A DNA stretch of 64,000 nt from Streptomyces sp. NBC_01498 (GCF_036327775.1 NZ_CP109598.1:4526001-4590000), one strand, 5' to 3'. Shown: positions 25,525 through 34,475, numbered from the stretch's first letter. Made by a program: numbers and translations. Notes: generated by a model from the sequence alone, not told the origin.

Positions 25525-26697
25525 GTGGCCGGATCGGCTGATTTCGACCTGTACCGCCCGTCCGAGGAGCACGACATGCTCCGCGACGCCGTGCGTTCGC
25601 TCTCCGAGGCGAAGATCGCGCCGTTCGCCGCCGCCGTGGACGAGGAGGCGCGCTTCCCCCAGGAGGCGCTGGACGCGCTGGTCGCCGCCGATCTGCACGC
25701 CGTCCATGTGCCCGAGGAGTACGGCGGCGCCGGGGCGGACGCCCTGGCCACGGTGATCGTCATCGAGGAGGTGGCCCGCGTCTGCGCGTCGTCCTCCCTG
25801 ATCCCGGCGGTGAACAAGCTCGGCTCGCTGCCGGTGATCCTGGCCGGTGGCGAGGACCTGAAGAAGAAGTACCTGGGCCCGCTGGCCAAGGGCGACGCGA
25901 TGTTCTCGTACTGCCTCTCCGAGCCGGACGCCGGCTCGGACGCGGGCGGCATGAAGACCAAGGCCGTACGGAACGGCGACGGTTACGTCCTCAACGGCGT
26001 GAAGCGGTGGATCACCAACGCCGGTGTCTCCGAGTACTACACGGTCATGGCGGTCACCGACCCCGACCGCCGTACGAAGGGCATCTCGGCGTTCGTCGTC
26101 GAGAAGGGCGACGAGGGTGTCTCGTTCGGCGCCCCGGAGAAGAAGCTCGGCATCAAGGGCTCCCCGACGCGCGAGGTCTACCTGGACAACGTCCGTATCC
26201 CGGCGGACCGCCTGATCGGCGAGGAGGGCACGGGCTTCGCCACGGCGATGAAGACCCTGGACCACACCCGCATCACGATCGCGGCCCAGGCCCTCGGCAT
26301 CGCCCAGGGCGCGCTGGACTACGCGACGGGCTACGTCCAGGAGCGCAAGCAGTTCGGCAAGCCGATCGGTGACTTCCAGGGCGTCCAGTTCATGCTCGCG
26401 GACATGGCGATGAAGCTGGAGGCGGCCCGCCAGCTCACCTACTCGGCGGCGGCCCGCTCCCAGCGCGTCAGCGACGGCGGCGACAAGGAGCAGCTCACGT
26501 TCTTCGGCGCGGCGGCCAAGTGCTTCGCCTCGGACGTGGCGATGGACGTCACGACGGACGCGGTCCAGCTCCTCGGCGGCTACGGCTACACGCGCGACTA
26601 CCCGGTGGAACGGATGATGCGCGACGCCAAGATCACCCAGATCTACGAAGGCACCAACCAGGTGCAGCGGATCGTGATGGCCAGGAACCTGCCGTAG
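25525..26697 (+). CDS. Acyl-CoA dehydrogenase
   Basis: The 390-residue flavoprotein shows the usual domains: N-terminal helical part (RPSEEHDMLRDAVRSLSEAK), the FAD/substrate motif YCLSEPDAGSDAGGMKTKAV, WITNAGVSEYYTVMAVT, and the C-terminal helices ending DYPVERMMRDAKITQIYEGT NQVQ with Glu375 as the probable catalytic base (position typical of short-chain enzymes). It catalyses alpha,beta-dehydrogenation of an acyl-CoA. Start GTG 25525 is preceded by GGGGAGTGGAAGACC. Confidence 0.94.
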   Translation: MAGSADFDLYRPSEEHDMLRDAVRSLSEAKIAPFAAAVDEEARFPQEALDALVAADLHAVHVPEEYGGAGADALATVIVIEEVARVCASSSLIPAVNKLGSLPVILAGGEDLKKKYLGPLAKGDAMFSYCLSEPDAGSDAGGMKTKAVRNGDGYVLNGVKRWITNAGVSEYYTVMAVTDPDRRTKGISAFVVEKGDEGVSFGAPEKKLGIKGSPTREVYLDNVRIPADRLIGEEGTGFATAMKTLDHTRITIAAQALGIAQGALDYATGYVQERKQFGKPIGDFQGVQFMLADMAMKLEAARQLTYSAAARSQRVSDGGDKEQLTFFGAAAKCFASDVAMDVTTDAVQLLGGYGYTRDYPVERMMRDAKITQIYEGTNQVQRIVMARNLP

Positions 26698-26714
26698 CTC
26701 CCAGGGCCTCGTAG

Positions 26715-26758
26715 GAGGATCGTCCCCGCCTCCCCGCCTTGTGGCGGGGACGATCCTC
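26715..26758. terminator. Strong bidirectional terminator
   Basis: A perfect 16-base stem, GAGGATCGTCCCCGCC and GGCGGGGACGATCCTC, with a 12-base loop, 17 bases after the acyl-CoA dehydrogenase stop and before the convergent ALF-repeat gene. Confidence 0.85.
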
Positions 26759-26832
26759 GGCCTCGGGCCCCCGTGGGTCAGCCGTGGGTCAGTTGTCGAT
26801 CAGACGTCGATCACCAGTTGATCAGCTGTCGG

Positions 26833-27750
26833 TCAGCCGTCTATCTCGTACTGCCCGGTCACCACGAAGTACCGCAGCTCGTCCGGCGTACCGTCGATGA
26901 CCACCTCGGCGGCGGCGCGGAGAGCGTCGCTGATGGTCGGGTCCGCGAGAATCCGCGCGACGGCGACGCGGTCGTCCTCGGCCTGCGCGAGCCGGTACCC
27001 GGTTTCGATGAAGGCGCGCAGGGCTTCCGGGGTGTTGGTGTCGAGGGTTCGGTTGGCTTCGCGGATGACGGCTCGGTCGCCGTTCTGGGTGGCCTTGTGG
27101 AGGATGCGGGCGGTGGCGACGCGGTCGTCCTCGGCCTGCGCGAGCCGGTACCCGGTTTCGATGAAGGCGCGGAGGGCTTCGGGGGTGTTGGTGTCGAGGG
27201 TTCGGTTGGCTTCGCGGATGACGGCTCGGTCGCCGTTCTGGGTGGCCTTGTGGAGGATGCGGGCGGTGGCGACGCGGTCGTCCTCGGCCTGCGCGAGGCG
27301 GTAGCCGGTTTCGATGAAGGCGCGGAGGGCTTCGGGGGTGTTGGTGTCGAGGGTTCGGTTGGCTTCGCGGATGACGGCTCGGTCGCCGTTCTGGGTGGCC
27401 TTGTGGAGGATGCGGGCGGTGGCGACGCGGTCGTCCTCGGCCTGCGCGAGCCGGTAGCCGGTTTCGATGAAGGCGCGCATCGCCTCCGGGCTGCCGTCGT
27501 TCAGGGCCTTGGTGGCCTCCCGGGCGACTCCTCGGCCACTGTTCTCGTCCGCGAGAATGCGCAGGATCGCGATACGGAGGTCGTCCTCCGACATGTCGTC
27601 CACCGGCACGTCGTCCGCCGGTGTCCCGGCGGCGTCCGCCACGATCGCCGACGCGGCCGGGGAACCGGCGGCGGAAGCCGGGCTCGTCAGGACGAGGGCG
27701 GGCACCAGGGCGGTGGCGGCGACGAGGAGAACGGCGCGGATCGGTCTCAT
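26833..27750 (-). CDS. Secreted ALF-repeat protein
   Basis: The 305-residue protein has a Sec signal peptide (MRPIRAVLLVAATALVPALV ending ASAAG) and then consecutive helical ALF-type repeats: EALRAFIETGYRLAQAEDD, RVATARILHKATQNGD and RAVIREANRTLDTNTP repeat every 51 residues in three almost identical copies, with divergent copies at each end. Such repeats occur in secreted or surface actinobacterial proteins of unknown role. Start ATG 27750 is unambiguous because of the signal peptide. No operon partner. Confidence 0.85.
   Translation of the reverse strand: MRPIRAVLLVAATALVPALVLTSPASAAGSPAASAIVADAAGTPADDVPVDDMSEDDLRIAILRILADENSGRGVAREATKALNDGSPEAMRAFIETGYRLAQAEDDRVATARILHKATQNGDRAVIREANRTLDTNTPEALRAFIETGYRLAQAEDDRVATARILHKATQNGDRAVIREANRTLDTNTPEALRAFIETGYRLAQAEDDRVATARILHKATQNGDRAVIREANRTLDTNTPEALRAFIETGYRLAQAEDDRVAVARILADPTISDALRAAAEVVIDGTPDELRYFVVTGQYEIDG
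26961..27484 (-). repeat. 153-bp coding tandem repeat
   Basis: The DNA segment containing GCCTGCGCGAGCCGGTA recurs at 153-base spacing with hardly any differences, even at third codon positions, through three full units and partial flanking ones. This indicates recent duplication or gene conversion. Confidence 0.85.
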
Positions 27751-28339
27751 GGGTGAGTGCCTCCGTGGTCGAGTCGTCAACTGGTCGAATAATCGAGTGG
27801 CCGGTGCGGAAAGCTTCGCCGCGGCGGGCCACGGAAACCGATGCCCGGATACGGCAGTCTTCGCCGACCGGTCATTGCCGCCCACCGTCTCGGTGGCCGA
27901 AAAGCCGGGATGCCGATCGGGCACCACGCGCGGGCTTCCCTTCCCACCGCCGGTGCGGGGCTCGGTTCTGATCATGCAGAGAAGCTATCAACGGCCACTG
28001 ACAACGCCCCGGGACGTCGTCGCGTGGAAGCTCGACAGGCCGTACGACGAGACCCCGCACTCCCTCACGACGCCCTACGGGCCCACCTGTTGCCGCTGAG
28101 ACGGCGCGGCACGCGGGCCCATGGAGATCGTGCGCTAAGCGACCGCCGGCGCGACGGGTGACCACGCACCGGTACCTACGGGGCTGACCGCCTACCTCCA
28201 CGGCCCGGCCGCCACCACGAGCACCTCGACCCCCACCTCGTCACCGGATACGCCATGCTCGGCATGCCCGCTCCCGCCCCCGCCCCCGGCCGCGACGAGC
28301 ACGCCACCCTCACCCGGCTCGCCCGCCACTTCGACGAAC
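27751..28339. other. Gene-free stretch, no supported feature
   Basis: Upstream region of the ALF-repeat gene followed by sequence with only high-GC noise frames. A plus-strand reading HHEHLDPHLVTGYAMLGMPA around 28210-28270 looks protein-like but has no start and cannot be assigned. Confidence 0.35.
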
Positions 28340-29035
28340 CGGTCCGCAGGCGAGCTGCCGCATGCGGGCAGCCACCTCCCGCGGGCCGAGTGCTGCCAGC
28401 GCCCACAGCGAACTGAGGCTTCGACCGGAGGATCAGATGCCGATCGTCGGCGGCTGGAACGGCAGTACGGCGATGCCCTCGGCGGCGAATGGAGCCGAGT
28501 CGAGGTACGTCATGCCGCCGGTTCCGCACAGGTACGCGCGGGCACCCGTGAAGGCGCAGAGATCGGCGAGCCGCTGGTAGCGGCCCAGTCCGGCCGGGAG
28601 GCCGCTGCTGTATGGATCTTGCCCTGCCAGCCGAGCCGGCCGAGCAGCGCGCGGGTGGAGACGTCGGCAACCGTGGCGATCCTGCCCGTGCCGTGGGCGT
28701 CCGGTACCGGGGCCAGGGATCGCGCGAGCGCAGGCCAGTAAGGGCTGGCTCCGTAGTACTGCCGCAGCGTCCCCGCGGTCTTCCGGCGGGCCCGGCCGGG
28801 ATCGTCGATCAGCGCGTCCCGAATGAGTGTCGGCCGCCTGTGAGGGAGGTGGGTGGGGATGGTCAGCCACTGTCGACGACCCGGTTCGTCAAGGGTCCGG
28901 AGCCGGGCTCGGTGTTGGAAGTCGCGGGGGGTGAACTGCGCGTCGTTCAGGACAATCCAGTAGTCCGCCCGCGAACAGCTTGGTCGGCGTGGTCAGTCTC
29001 GGGAAGCGGTTGGGCTGGTGGATGGCGCACAACCC
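28340..29035 (-). pseudogene. WbqC-like family protein gene, broken by frameshifts
   Basis: Reading the minus strand, CAIHQPNRFPRLTTPTKLFA (around 29030-28975) continues in another frame as YWIVLNDAQFTPRDFQHRAR, QWLTIPTHLPHRRPTLIRDA and RQYYGASPYWPALA; a further shift near 28610 leads to QRLADLCAFTGARAYLCGTG GMTYLDSAPFAAEGIAV, and a third near 28435 to LSSLWALAALGPREVAARM. Together these make one WbqC-like protein, a family found in polysaccharide loci. At least three frameshifts mean it is not functional, unless they are sequencing errors. It lies right downstream of the YdcF-like gene. Confidence 0.7.
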
Positions 29036-29051
29036 ACCGGGCCCCGGCAGG

Positions 29052-29720
29052 TCAGGAAGTGATGAGACGGCTGGTGAAGCCGTCGCGGATGAGGGATTCG
29101 TACGCGGCGTGCACGTCCTCCGGGACCTCCTGCTCGATGGCGAATCCGAGCTTCGGATACTCGATGACCCGCTGAAGGTCGCCGACGAGCATGTCCAGGA
29201 CGAGCTTCTCGTCCCCGATGGACTTCACGTAGTCGTCGAACTCCAGCGGTTCCGACGCGCAGAGGATCTCGACATCGGGCCACAGCTTGCGGGCGGTCGC
29301 GAACGACCGCCGTTCCATGTAGGGCTTGGAGACCAGCAGCACCGTGCTCGGGGTGATGCCGGCGGTGGCGAGGACCGCACGGGAGAGGGTGATGTTCTGC
29401 CCGGTGTTTCCGGCGTCCGGTTCCAGCAGGATCGCTTCGGCGGGGACGCCCAGGTCGATGGCGTGTTCACGGAAGTGGACGGCCTCGCCGCGCGGGAAGA
29501 CCTGGGCGGTGGTGGGGCTGTTGCCGCCGGTGAAAACCAAAGTCGGGAACAGACCGGCGCGGTAGAGCTCGACGGAGCGAGTGGCGACGCCGAGGTCATG
29601 GCTGCCAAGACCGATCGCCGCATCGACAGGCCGCAGTTGGTGGTGCATCTGGTGGTGGTCCCAGATCAGCACGGCCCGGTGCCACTGGTCCTCGGTGACG
29701 GCCTGCTGGTTGTCGCTCAC
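29052..29720 (-). CDS. YdcF/SanA/ElyC family (DUF218) protein
   Basis: The 222-residue protein shows the DUF218 pattern: AAIGLGSHDLGVATRSVELY, LFPTLVFTGGNSPTTAQVF, EAVHFREHAIDLGVPAEAIL, LEPDAGNTGQNITLSRAVL, STVLLVSKPYMERRSFATAR. Members are linked to envelope metabolism; the reaction is not established. It lacks the N-terminal membrane anchor of SanA, so is probably cytoplasmic. Start GTG 29720 is supported by GGGAGAGACGC. The downstream WbqC-like pseudogene probably shared its transcript. Confidence 0.85.
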   Translation of the reverse strand: MSDNQQAVTEDQWHRAVLIWDHHQMHHQLRPVDAAIGLGSHDLGVATRSVELYRAGLFPTLVFTGGNSPTTAQVFPRGEAVHFREHAIDLGVPAEAILLEPDAGNTGQNITLSRAVLATAGITPSTVLLVSKPYMERRSFATARKLWPDVEILCASEPLEFDDYVKSIGDEKLVLDMLVGDLQRVIEYPKLGFAIEQEVPEDVHAAYESLIRDGFTSRLITS

Positions 29721-29858
29721 GCGTCTCTCCCTGGTCACCGCAGCCGGGGGCAAGTCGGCCCCGCGTTCATGGCCCTGATGCCCTCGATGCTGCGTAGTTG
29801 GTGCACGAGTCCGTACTGCGCGGCTGTGCGGGTGGCCCGATCGAGGACGAGGATTCCA

Positions 29859-29963
29859 TCATCGCGGGTCGCCCTGGACGACGTTGGTCTCGCGCCCGTC
29901 CTCGGGGCGCTCGTCGAGGTACGCGGCGAGCGTGGAGCGGATGTGCTGGGCCGTGATGGGCAT
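29859..29963 (-). pseudogene. Possible NUDIX hydrolase N-terminal fragment
   Basis: From ATG 29963 the minus strand reads MPITAQHIRSTLAAYLDERP EDGRE, close to the start of actinobacterial NUDIX hydrolases (MPITxxHIRxTLxxYLxxHP). The frame ends after 34 residues. GTGATC-rich upstream sequence lacks a good ribosome binding site. Confidence 0.35.
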
Positions 29964-30040
29964 GATGATCACCTGTTGAAGTAGGAGAGCCAGGTTGCCG
30001 CGATGGACTCGCGGTCGGGTGCGGGTACCCCGCCGTGGTG

Positions 30041-30248
30041 CCGGCGGCCTCACTCAGGCCCTGCACTTCATCGATATCGCCCGCAGCAGTGGGGCCACCA
30101 CCAGCACTTCGACTTCCGGTTCCTCTTCCGTACCACCGCCGACATCGGCGAACCGCAGACCGAAGAGGTCGCGGATTACGCATGGCGCCGAGTGGAGAGC
30201 CTGGCTGATGAACGTCTCAGGAGGCGAGTCGCACGCGTCCTTCTCTGA
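30041..30248 (+). pseudogene. NUDIX hydrolase C-terminal fragment
   Basis: The plus strand reads LTQALHFIDI in one frame and then HHQHFDFRFLFRTTADIGEP, QTEEVADYAWRRVESLADER LRRRV with a stop at 30246-30248 in another. This matches the C-terminal part of NUDIX proteins (HxHxDFRYLFR...EEV...W). The catalytic NUDIX box itself is absent. It faces away from the N-terminal-like piece at 29859-29963. Confidence 0.5.
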
Positions 30249-30456
30249 GAGACGAGAACGCGGCGGCGACGCCAGCTCTCCGCGACGCGAGGCGGGGATC
30301 AGCTCACTGAGCCCGCATCATCATCCGGCAAGGTCGAACTGACGCAGCCACTCGGGAACTCCTTCGCCAACCGTGCCGACAAGCCCCCCGCTCAGCAGCA
30401 ACATGTAACGCTGTCGCGCCCATGAGCTGCACGAGCATCGGATGCACTTCAAGGCG

Positions 30457-30498
30457 GCGGGCTGACCACCTACGGATATCCGTAGGTGGTCAGCCCGC
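30457..30498. terminator. 42-bp perfect palindrome at the 3' end of an LCP gene
   Basis: The 42 bases are fully self-complementary around the centre GGATATCC (30474-30481); outer arms read GCGGGCTGACCACC. Transcribed, this gives a stem of about 19 pairs. It lies 14 bases beyond the stop codon of the minus-strand LCP gene and most likely terminates it, though such a long perfect dyad without loop is unusual. Confidence 0.75.
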
Positions 30499-30512
30499 GC
30501 GGGCGTGGCCCG

Positions 30513-31805
30513 TCAGTTCGACTTGACCGTCACCTTCTCGTCGTTGTTCAGCTGCTCCACCAGCTGCTTGACCTTCGCCTTGTCCCAGACCAGGTTTCCG
30601 CCCGTGCTGCCCGAGATCGGGATGTTCATCGACGTGCCGTCGCCGCCCGTGACGCCCTTCATCGCGAAGAACATCTGGCCCAGTGACCACAGGGACATGT
30701 CCTTGTCCACGATCAGGGTGTCCAGGCCCGCGCCCATCGTCGGGTAGAGCTTGAAGGGGTTCAGGATCGTGCCGGGGGTGGCCGTCTGGGAGGCCAGGGC
30801 CGCCAGGAACTTCTGCTGGTTCTTCGTACGGTCCAGGTCGCTGCCCGCGAACGCGTACCGGGTGCGGACGAACGCCAGGGACTGTTCGCCGTCCAGCGTC
30901 TGCTTGCCCGCCTGGAAGTCCGCGCCCGACTTCTTGTCCTTGAACGCCTTCGGGATGTCCAGCTCGACGCCGCCGATCGCGTCCACGATGTTGGCGAAGC
31001 CCGCGAAGCCGATCTCGACGTAGTGGTCGATGTGCAGCCCGGTGTTGAACTCGACCGTACGGACCAGCAGTTCGGGCCCGTCCTCCGCGTACGCCGCGTT
31101 GAGCTTCACCTGGCGGCCCGTGTTCGGGAACATCTTCCCGGACTCCGAGCCCTTGAAGGAGGGGATCACCACGTTCGAGTCACGCGGCAGCGAGATCAGC
31201 GTCGGGCCGTTCGAGCCGTCGTGCAGGATCATCATCGAGTCGGTGCGCTTGCCCTCCGCGCTGCCCGTGTGGAGATCCTTCTTGTCCTGGGCGGACATCC
31301 CCTCGCGGCTGTCCGAGCCGACGATCAGATAGTTCGTGCCTTCGCCCGCCTCGGGCCGCTCGATCACCTTCGACAGGTCGACCTCGCGCTTGAGCTTGGA
31401 GTCCGCCCAGAAGTACGTGCCTATGGAGACCGCCAGTACGACGACGACCAGGGAGGTCGCGGTGATCTTGATACGGCGCCGCCAGTCCGGTGCGTAGGAG
31501 GGAGTACCGCCGTAACCGTCGTCGTACGACCCCTGCCGGGGCACCCGCGGCGGTCCGCCCGGTCCCTGGCCCGCCGGGGAGCCGTAGACCTGTCCGGTGT
31601 TGTAGTCGCTGTTGTACGGGGGAGGGCCGTACGCCCCGTCGTGCCCCGGCGACTGCTGCTGGGGGACGGCGCGCCGCTGCACGTGCGGCATCGCGCGCGC
31701 ACCCTCGGGCTGCGCGCTCGCGCTGCCGCGTCCGTAGCGCTCACCGCCGCGGTCGCCGCCGCGGTCGGCGCGGTCGCCGTTCCATCCATCAGGCCATTCG
31801 CTCAT
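30513..31805 (-). CDS. LCP family protein (LytR-CpsA-Psr), first of five
   Basis: The 430-residue protein has a 110-residue cytoplasmic N-terminus rich in Gly, Pro, Tyr and Gln, one membrane helix (about 112-133, ITATSLVVVVLAVSIGTYFW) and an extracellular LCP domain: NYLIVGSDSREG, TDSMMILHD, LISLPRDSNV, VKLNAAYAEDGPELLVRTVE, HIDHYVEIGFAGFANIVDAI GGV, DGEQSLAFVRTRYAF, SDLDRTKNQQKFLAAL. It should transfer lipid-linked anionic polymers to peptidoglycan. There is no LytR_C domain. Start ATG 31805. Confidence 0.93.
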   Translation of the reverse strand: MSEWPDGWNGDRADRGGDRGGERYGRGSASAQPEGARAMPHVQRRAVPQQQSPGHDGAYGPPPYNSDYNTGQVYGSPAGQGPGGPPRVPRQGSYDDGYGGTPSYAPDWRRRIKITATSLVVVVLAVSIGTYFWADSKLKREVDLSKVIERPEAGEGTNYLIVGSDSREGMSAQDKKDLHTGSAEGKRTDSMMILHDGSNGPTLISLPRDSNVVIPSFKGSESGKMFPNTGRQVKLNAAYAEDGPELLVRTVEFNTGLHIDHYVEIGFAGFANIVDAIGGVELDIPKAFKDKKSGADFQAGKQTLDGEQSLAFVRTRYAFAGSDLDRTKNQQKFLAALASQTATPGTILNPFKLYPTMGAGLDTLIVDKDMSLWSLGQMFFAMKGVTGGDGTSMNIPISGSTGGNLVWDKAKVKQLVEQLNNDEKVTVKSN

Positions 31806-31924
31806 GCGGACCAGTGTGCGGCTCCGACGTGCCGCGCACACAGGGGTGGAGAAAAATCACAGCGTCCCTGTTGCCAAGCTGATGCATTGCGGACCGTTCC
31901 GGACCCCCGCATAGGGTGGAGGAC

Positions 31925-32473
31925 ATGACAGACCAGGCCGTCCGGCCCGAGACAGATATTCCGGGTAAGCCCACCTCGGCGTCCCGCACCACGCTCAGCC
32001 ACATCATGACCGGCAGCGACACCAACCTCCTCGGCACGGTGCACGGCGGCGTGATCATGAAGCTTGTCGACGACGCGGCCGGCGCCGTCGCGGGCCGGCA
32101 CTCGGAAGGGCCCGCCGTCACGGCGTCCATGGACGAGATGGTCTTCCTTGAGCCGGTACGCGTCGGGGACCTGGTCCATGTGAAGGCCCAGGTCAACTGG
32201 ACCGGCCGGTCCTCCATGGAGGTCGGCGTCCGCGTGCTCGCCGAGCGCTGGAACGAGTCCACCCCGGCCCAGCAGGTCGGCAGCGCCTATCTCGTCTTCG
32301 CCGCCGTCGACGCGGAGGGCCGGCCCCGTCCCGTACCGCCGGTGGTCCCGGAGACCGAGCGCGACCAGCGGCGCCACCAGGAGGCGCAGATCCGGCGTAC
32401 GCACCGGCTCGCCCGGCGCCGCGCCATCAAGGACCTGCGCGAGAAGCGCGCCGCCGAGGGCATCAACGACTGA
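31925..32473 (+). CDS. Acyl-CoA thioesterase, hotdog fold
   Basis: The 182-residue protein matches the YciA/BACH acyl-CoA thioesterases: LSHIMTGSDTNLLGTVHGGV IMKLVDDAAG (active-site region with NxxGTxHGG), FLEPVRVGDLVHVKAQVNWT, SMEVGVRVLAE, SAYLVFAAVD. It hydrolyses acyl-CoA to free acid and CoA. The C-terminus is a basic helix, RRTHRLARRRAIKDLREKRA. ATG 31925 is chosen; GGAGG lies very close upstream, so GTG 31916 remains possible. Divergent from the LCP gene. Confidence 0.9.
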   Translation: MTDQAVRPETDIPGKPTSASRTTLSHIMTGSDTNLLGTVHGGVIMKLVDDAAGAVAGRHSEGPAVTASMDEMVFLEPVRVGDLVHVKAQVNWTGRSSMEVGVRVLAERWNESTPAQQVGSAYLVFAAVDAEGRPRPVPPVVPETERDQRRHQEAQIRRTHRLARRRAIKDLREKRAAEGIND

Positions 32474-32621
32474 CGACTGACGACTGCACGGCTCAGCGAC
32501 TGAACCGGCGGACGCGGGACCTGCGGGACGTCGGCCCCCGGACCTGCCGGACACCGGGTGGCTGACCTCGCCGTACGGCACGGCTGACCCGGCCGTACCG
32601 GACCCCGCCCGGCACCCGGCC

Positions 32622-34157
32622 CTACGGGCAGACCACCTGGTCGCCCGTCACCGCCCCGAACTCGCCCCGCCGCACATCCTCCGCCCGCACCGGCCGCACC
32701 GACGTGTAGTCCGTGCCCGCCATCACCCTCAGCGTCGCCCCCTGCCGTGGCACCGGCCGCAGTTCACAGCCCGGCAGCGCCGCCGCCAGGGACTTGGCCG
32801 ACCGGTCCCAGCGCGGATCGAACAGCACCCGCGTACGGGCCACCTCCGGGCCCATGTGGTTCAGCGGCGCCCGCGTGGTGTTGAAGCCGGTCCCGCGCAG
32901 GGCGCCGTCGACGCGTCGGCCCAGACCGTCCTGCCGGGTCGCGTTGTAGACCTGCACCCGGATCTGCCGGGGGGCCACCTCGACCATGGCGGCGCGCTGC
33001 TGCTTCGGCGCCGGCGCCGGTGGTCCGCCCCGGCCCCCGGGCGCCGGGGGCGTCAGCGGCCGGTCCTCCCGCAGCGCCCGGAAGAGGTTCTTCGACTTCA
33101 CCGGGTCCCACGTCAGCGTCGCGCCGATGCCCTGGACCGCCAGGTTCCGCTCGTTCACCGGGACCGACGTGAACTCCGACGACGACGGGCCGAAGCCGCG
33201 CATCGCCTCGCCCAGCGCCAGCATCTCCCGCGTACCGAAACCCTTGTCCGCCCGCACCGAGCCGAGCATCGCCGAGGTCACCTCGCGGAACTTCACCGGG
33301 TTCAGCAGGACTCCGCTGCTGGTCGCCTGCTTGATCAGCGCGGCCATGAAGCGCTGCTGGCGCTGCATCCGGCCGAGGTCGGAGGAGCCGTCGAGATAGC
33401 GCGACCGTACGTACTGGAGCGCCTGCCCGCCGTCCAGTTCATGCGTGCCCGCGGTCAGTTCGAGACCGGTGTGCGAGTCCTTCAGCGGCTTCGCGGTGCA
33501 GACCTCCACCCCGCCGAGCGCGTCGACGGTCTTCATGAAGCTGGTGAAGTCGACCTCCAGATAGTGGTCGATCTTCACACCCGTCATGGTCTCCACGGTC
33601 CGGACCGTCAATTGCGGACCGCCCTCCGAGTACGCCGCGTTGAGCTTCACCGCGTGCGCGCCGTGCCGCTTGCCCGTGGTGATGTCGGTGTGCGAGGGCA
33701 GTTCGGCGTAGCTGTCGCGCGGCAGACTCACCACGCTCGCCCGCTCCCGGTCCTCCGAGATGTGCACCAGCATGATCGTGTCGGTGCAGCGGCAGGGGGC
33801 GCCGCCCAGGCGGTACTTGCGCCGCTCCTCCTTGGTGATCTTGTCGCGGCCGTCGGTGCCGACGAGGAGGATGTTCATGCCATGGCCCCCGTCGGGCCGG
33901 TTCTTCATGTCCTTGAACGGATCGATCCGGCCGATCCCGCTGTCGAGACTCGTCACCACGGCATGGCCGATGCCACCCGCGCCGAGCACCAGCACGGACA
34001 GCGCCGTGGCCACCCGCATCCCCCAGCGGGGGCGCCCCGGCCGCCCGGCCCGCCCTCCGCCGCGTACGGCCCGGCCCTTCCGTACGCCGGTCTGCGCCGG
34101 ACCGGGCCGGCCGGCGGGACGGGGACGGGCACGGGGGGAGCGGGGTGGTGGGGGCAC
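32622..34157 (-). CDS. LCP family protein with LytR_C domain, second of five
   Basis: Start GTG 34157 is chosen because GGAGG lies eight bases upstream. The 511-residue product has a short basic Pro-rich N-terminus, one membrane helix (about 45-68), and an LCP domain: NILLVGTDGRDK, DTIMLVHISEDRE, VSLPRDSYAELP, VKLNAAYSEGGPQLTVRTVE, IDHYLEVDFTSFMKTVDALG GV, DGGQALQYVRSRYLDGSSDL, QRQQRFMAAL. Residues about 410-500 form a LytR_C domain (IRVQVYNATRQDGLGRRVDG, ARTRVLFDPRWDRSAKSLAA). It should attach glycopolymers to the cell wall. Confidence 0.92.
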   Translation of the reverse strand: MPPPPRSPRARPRPAGRPGPAQTGVRKGRAVRGGGRAGRPGRPRWGMRVATALSVLVLGAGGIGHAVVTSLDSGIGRIDPFKDMKNRPDGGHGMNILLVGTDGRDKITKEERRKYRLGGAPCRCTDTIMLVHISEDRERASVVSLPRDSYAELPSHTDITTGKRHGAHAVKLNAAYSEGGPQLTVRTVETMTGVKIDHYLEVDFTSFMKTVDALGGVEVCTAKPLKDSHTGLELTAGTHELDGGQALQYVRSRYLDGSSDLGRMQRQQRFMAALIKQATSSGVLLNPVKFREVTSAMLGSVRADKGFGTREMLALGEAMRGFGPSSSEFTSVPVNERNLAVQGIGATLTWDPVKSKNLFRALREDRPLTPPAPGGRGGPPAPAPKQQRAAMVEVAPRQIRVQVYNATRQDGLGRRVDGALRGTGFNTTRAPLNHMGPEVARTRVLFDPRWDRSAKSLAAALPGCELRPVPRQGATLRVMAGTDYTSVRPVRAEDVRRGEFGAVTGDQVVCP

Positions 34158-34475
34158 GGGGGACACCTCCGCGGGTGACAGGAACGAGAGGAACGAGAAG
34201 AAGAGAGGAATGAACTCGGGAGGAGGAGAAGGGGAGGAGAAGGGGAGGAGAAGGGGAGGAGAAGGGGGTGACGGGAAGGAAGGGGGACGACGGGAGAGGC
34301 GGGAACGGCGGGGCGACGGCCGGCCGGGGGAGGCCCAGGGGGCGCCGGGGGACGCAACGTAGGCCCATACGATCAGCAGCCTTGCGCTGCGCCCGCCCGA
34401 CGCGCGCCGGGGTCCCCCGTTCGCGGTAACGTGGAGCGCCCGACACACCCCTTTCCCGGACGCCCGAAGGACCAC
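34158..34475. other. Divergent region dominated by a polypurine tract
   Basis: Between the LCP gene (minus) and the glycosyltransferase (plus). From about 34180 to 34310 the plus strand is almost only A and G. The repeat inside it is entered separately. Confidence 0.7.
34224..34267. repeat. 11-bp purine repeat, four copies
   Basis: AGGAGAAGGGG is repeated four times without gaps (34224, 34235, 34246, 34257) inside a longer homopurine run. Such mirror-like purine tracts can form triplex DNA. Confidence 0.85.

Larger units (their letters stand above)
29721..30456. other. Decayed region with NUDIX-like fragments
   Basis: No intact gene. Two pieces of coding similarity on opposite strands are listed separately. 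The remaining sequence has no assignable feature. Confidence 0.4.
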
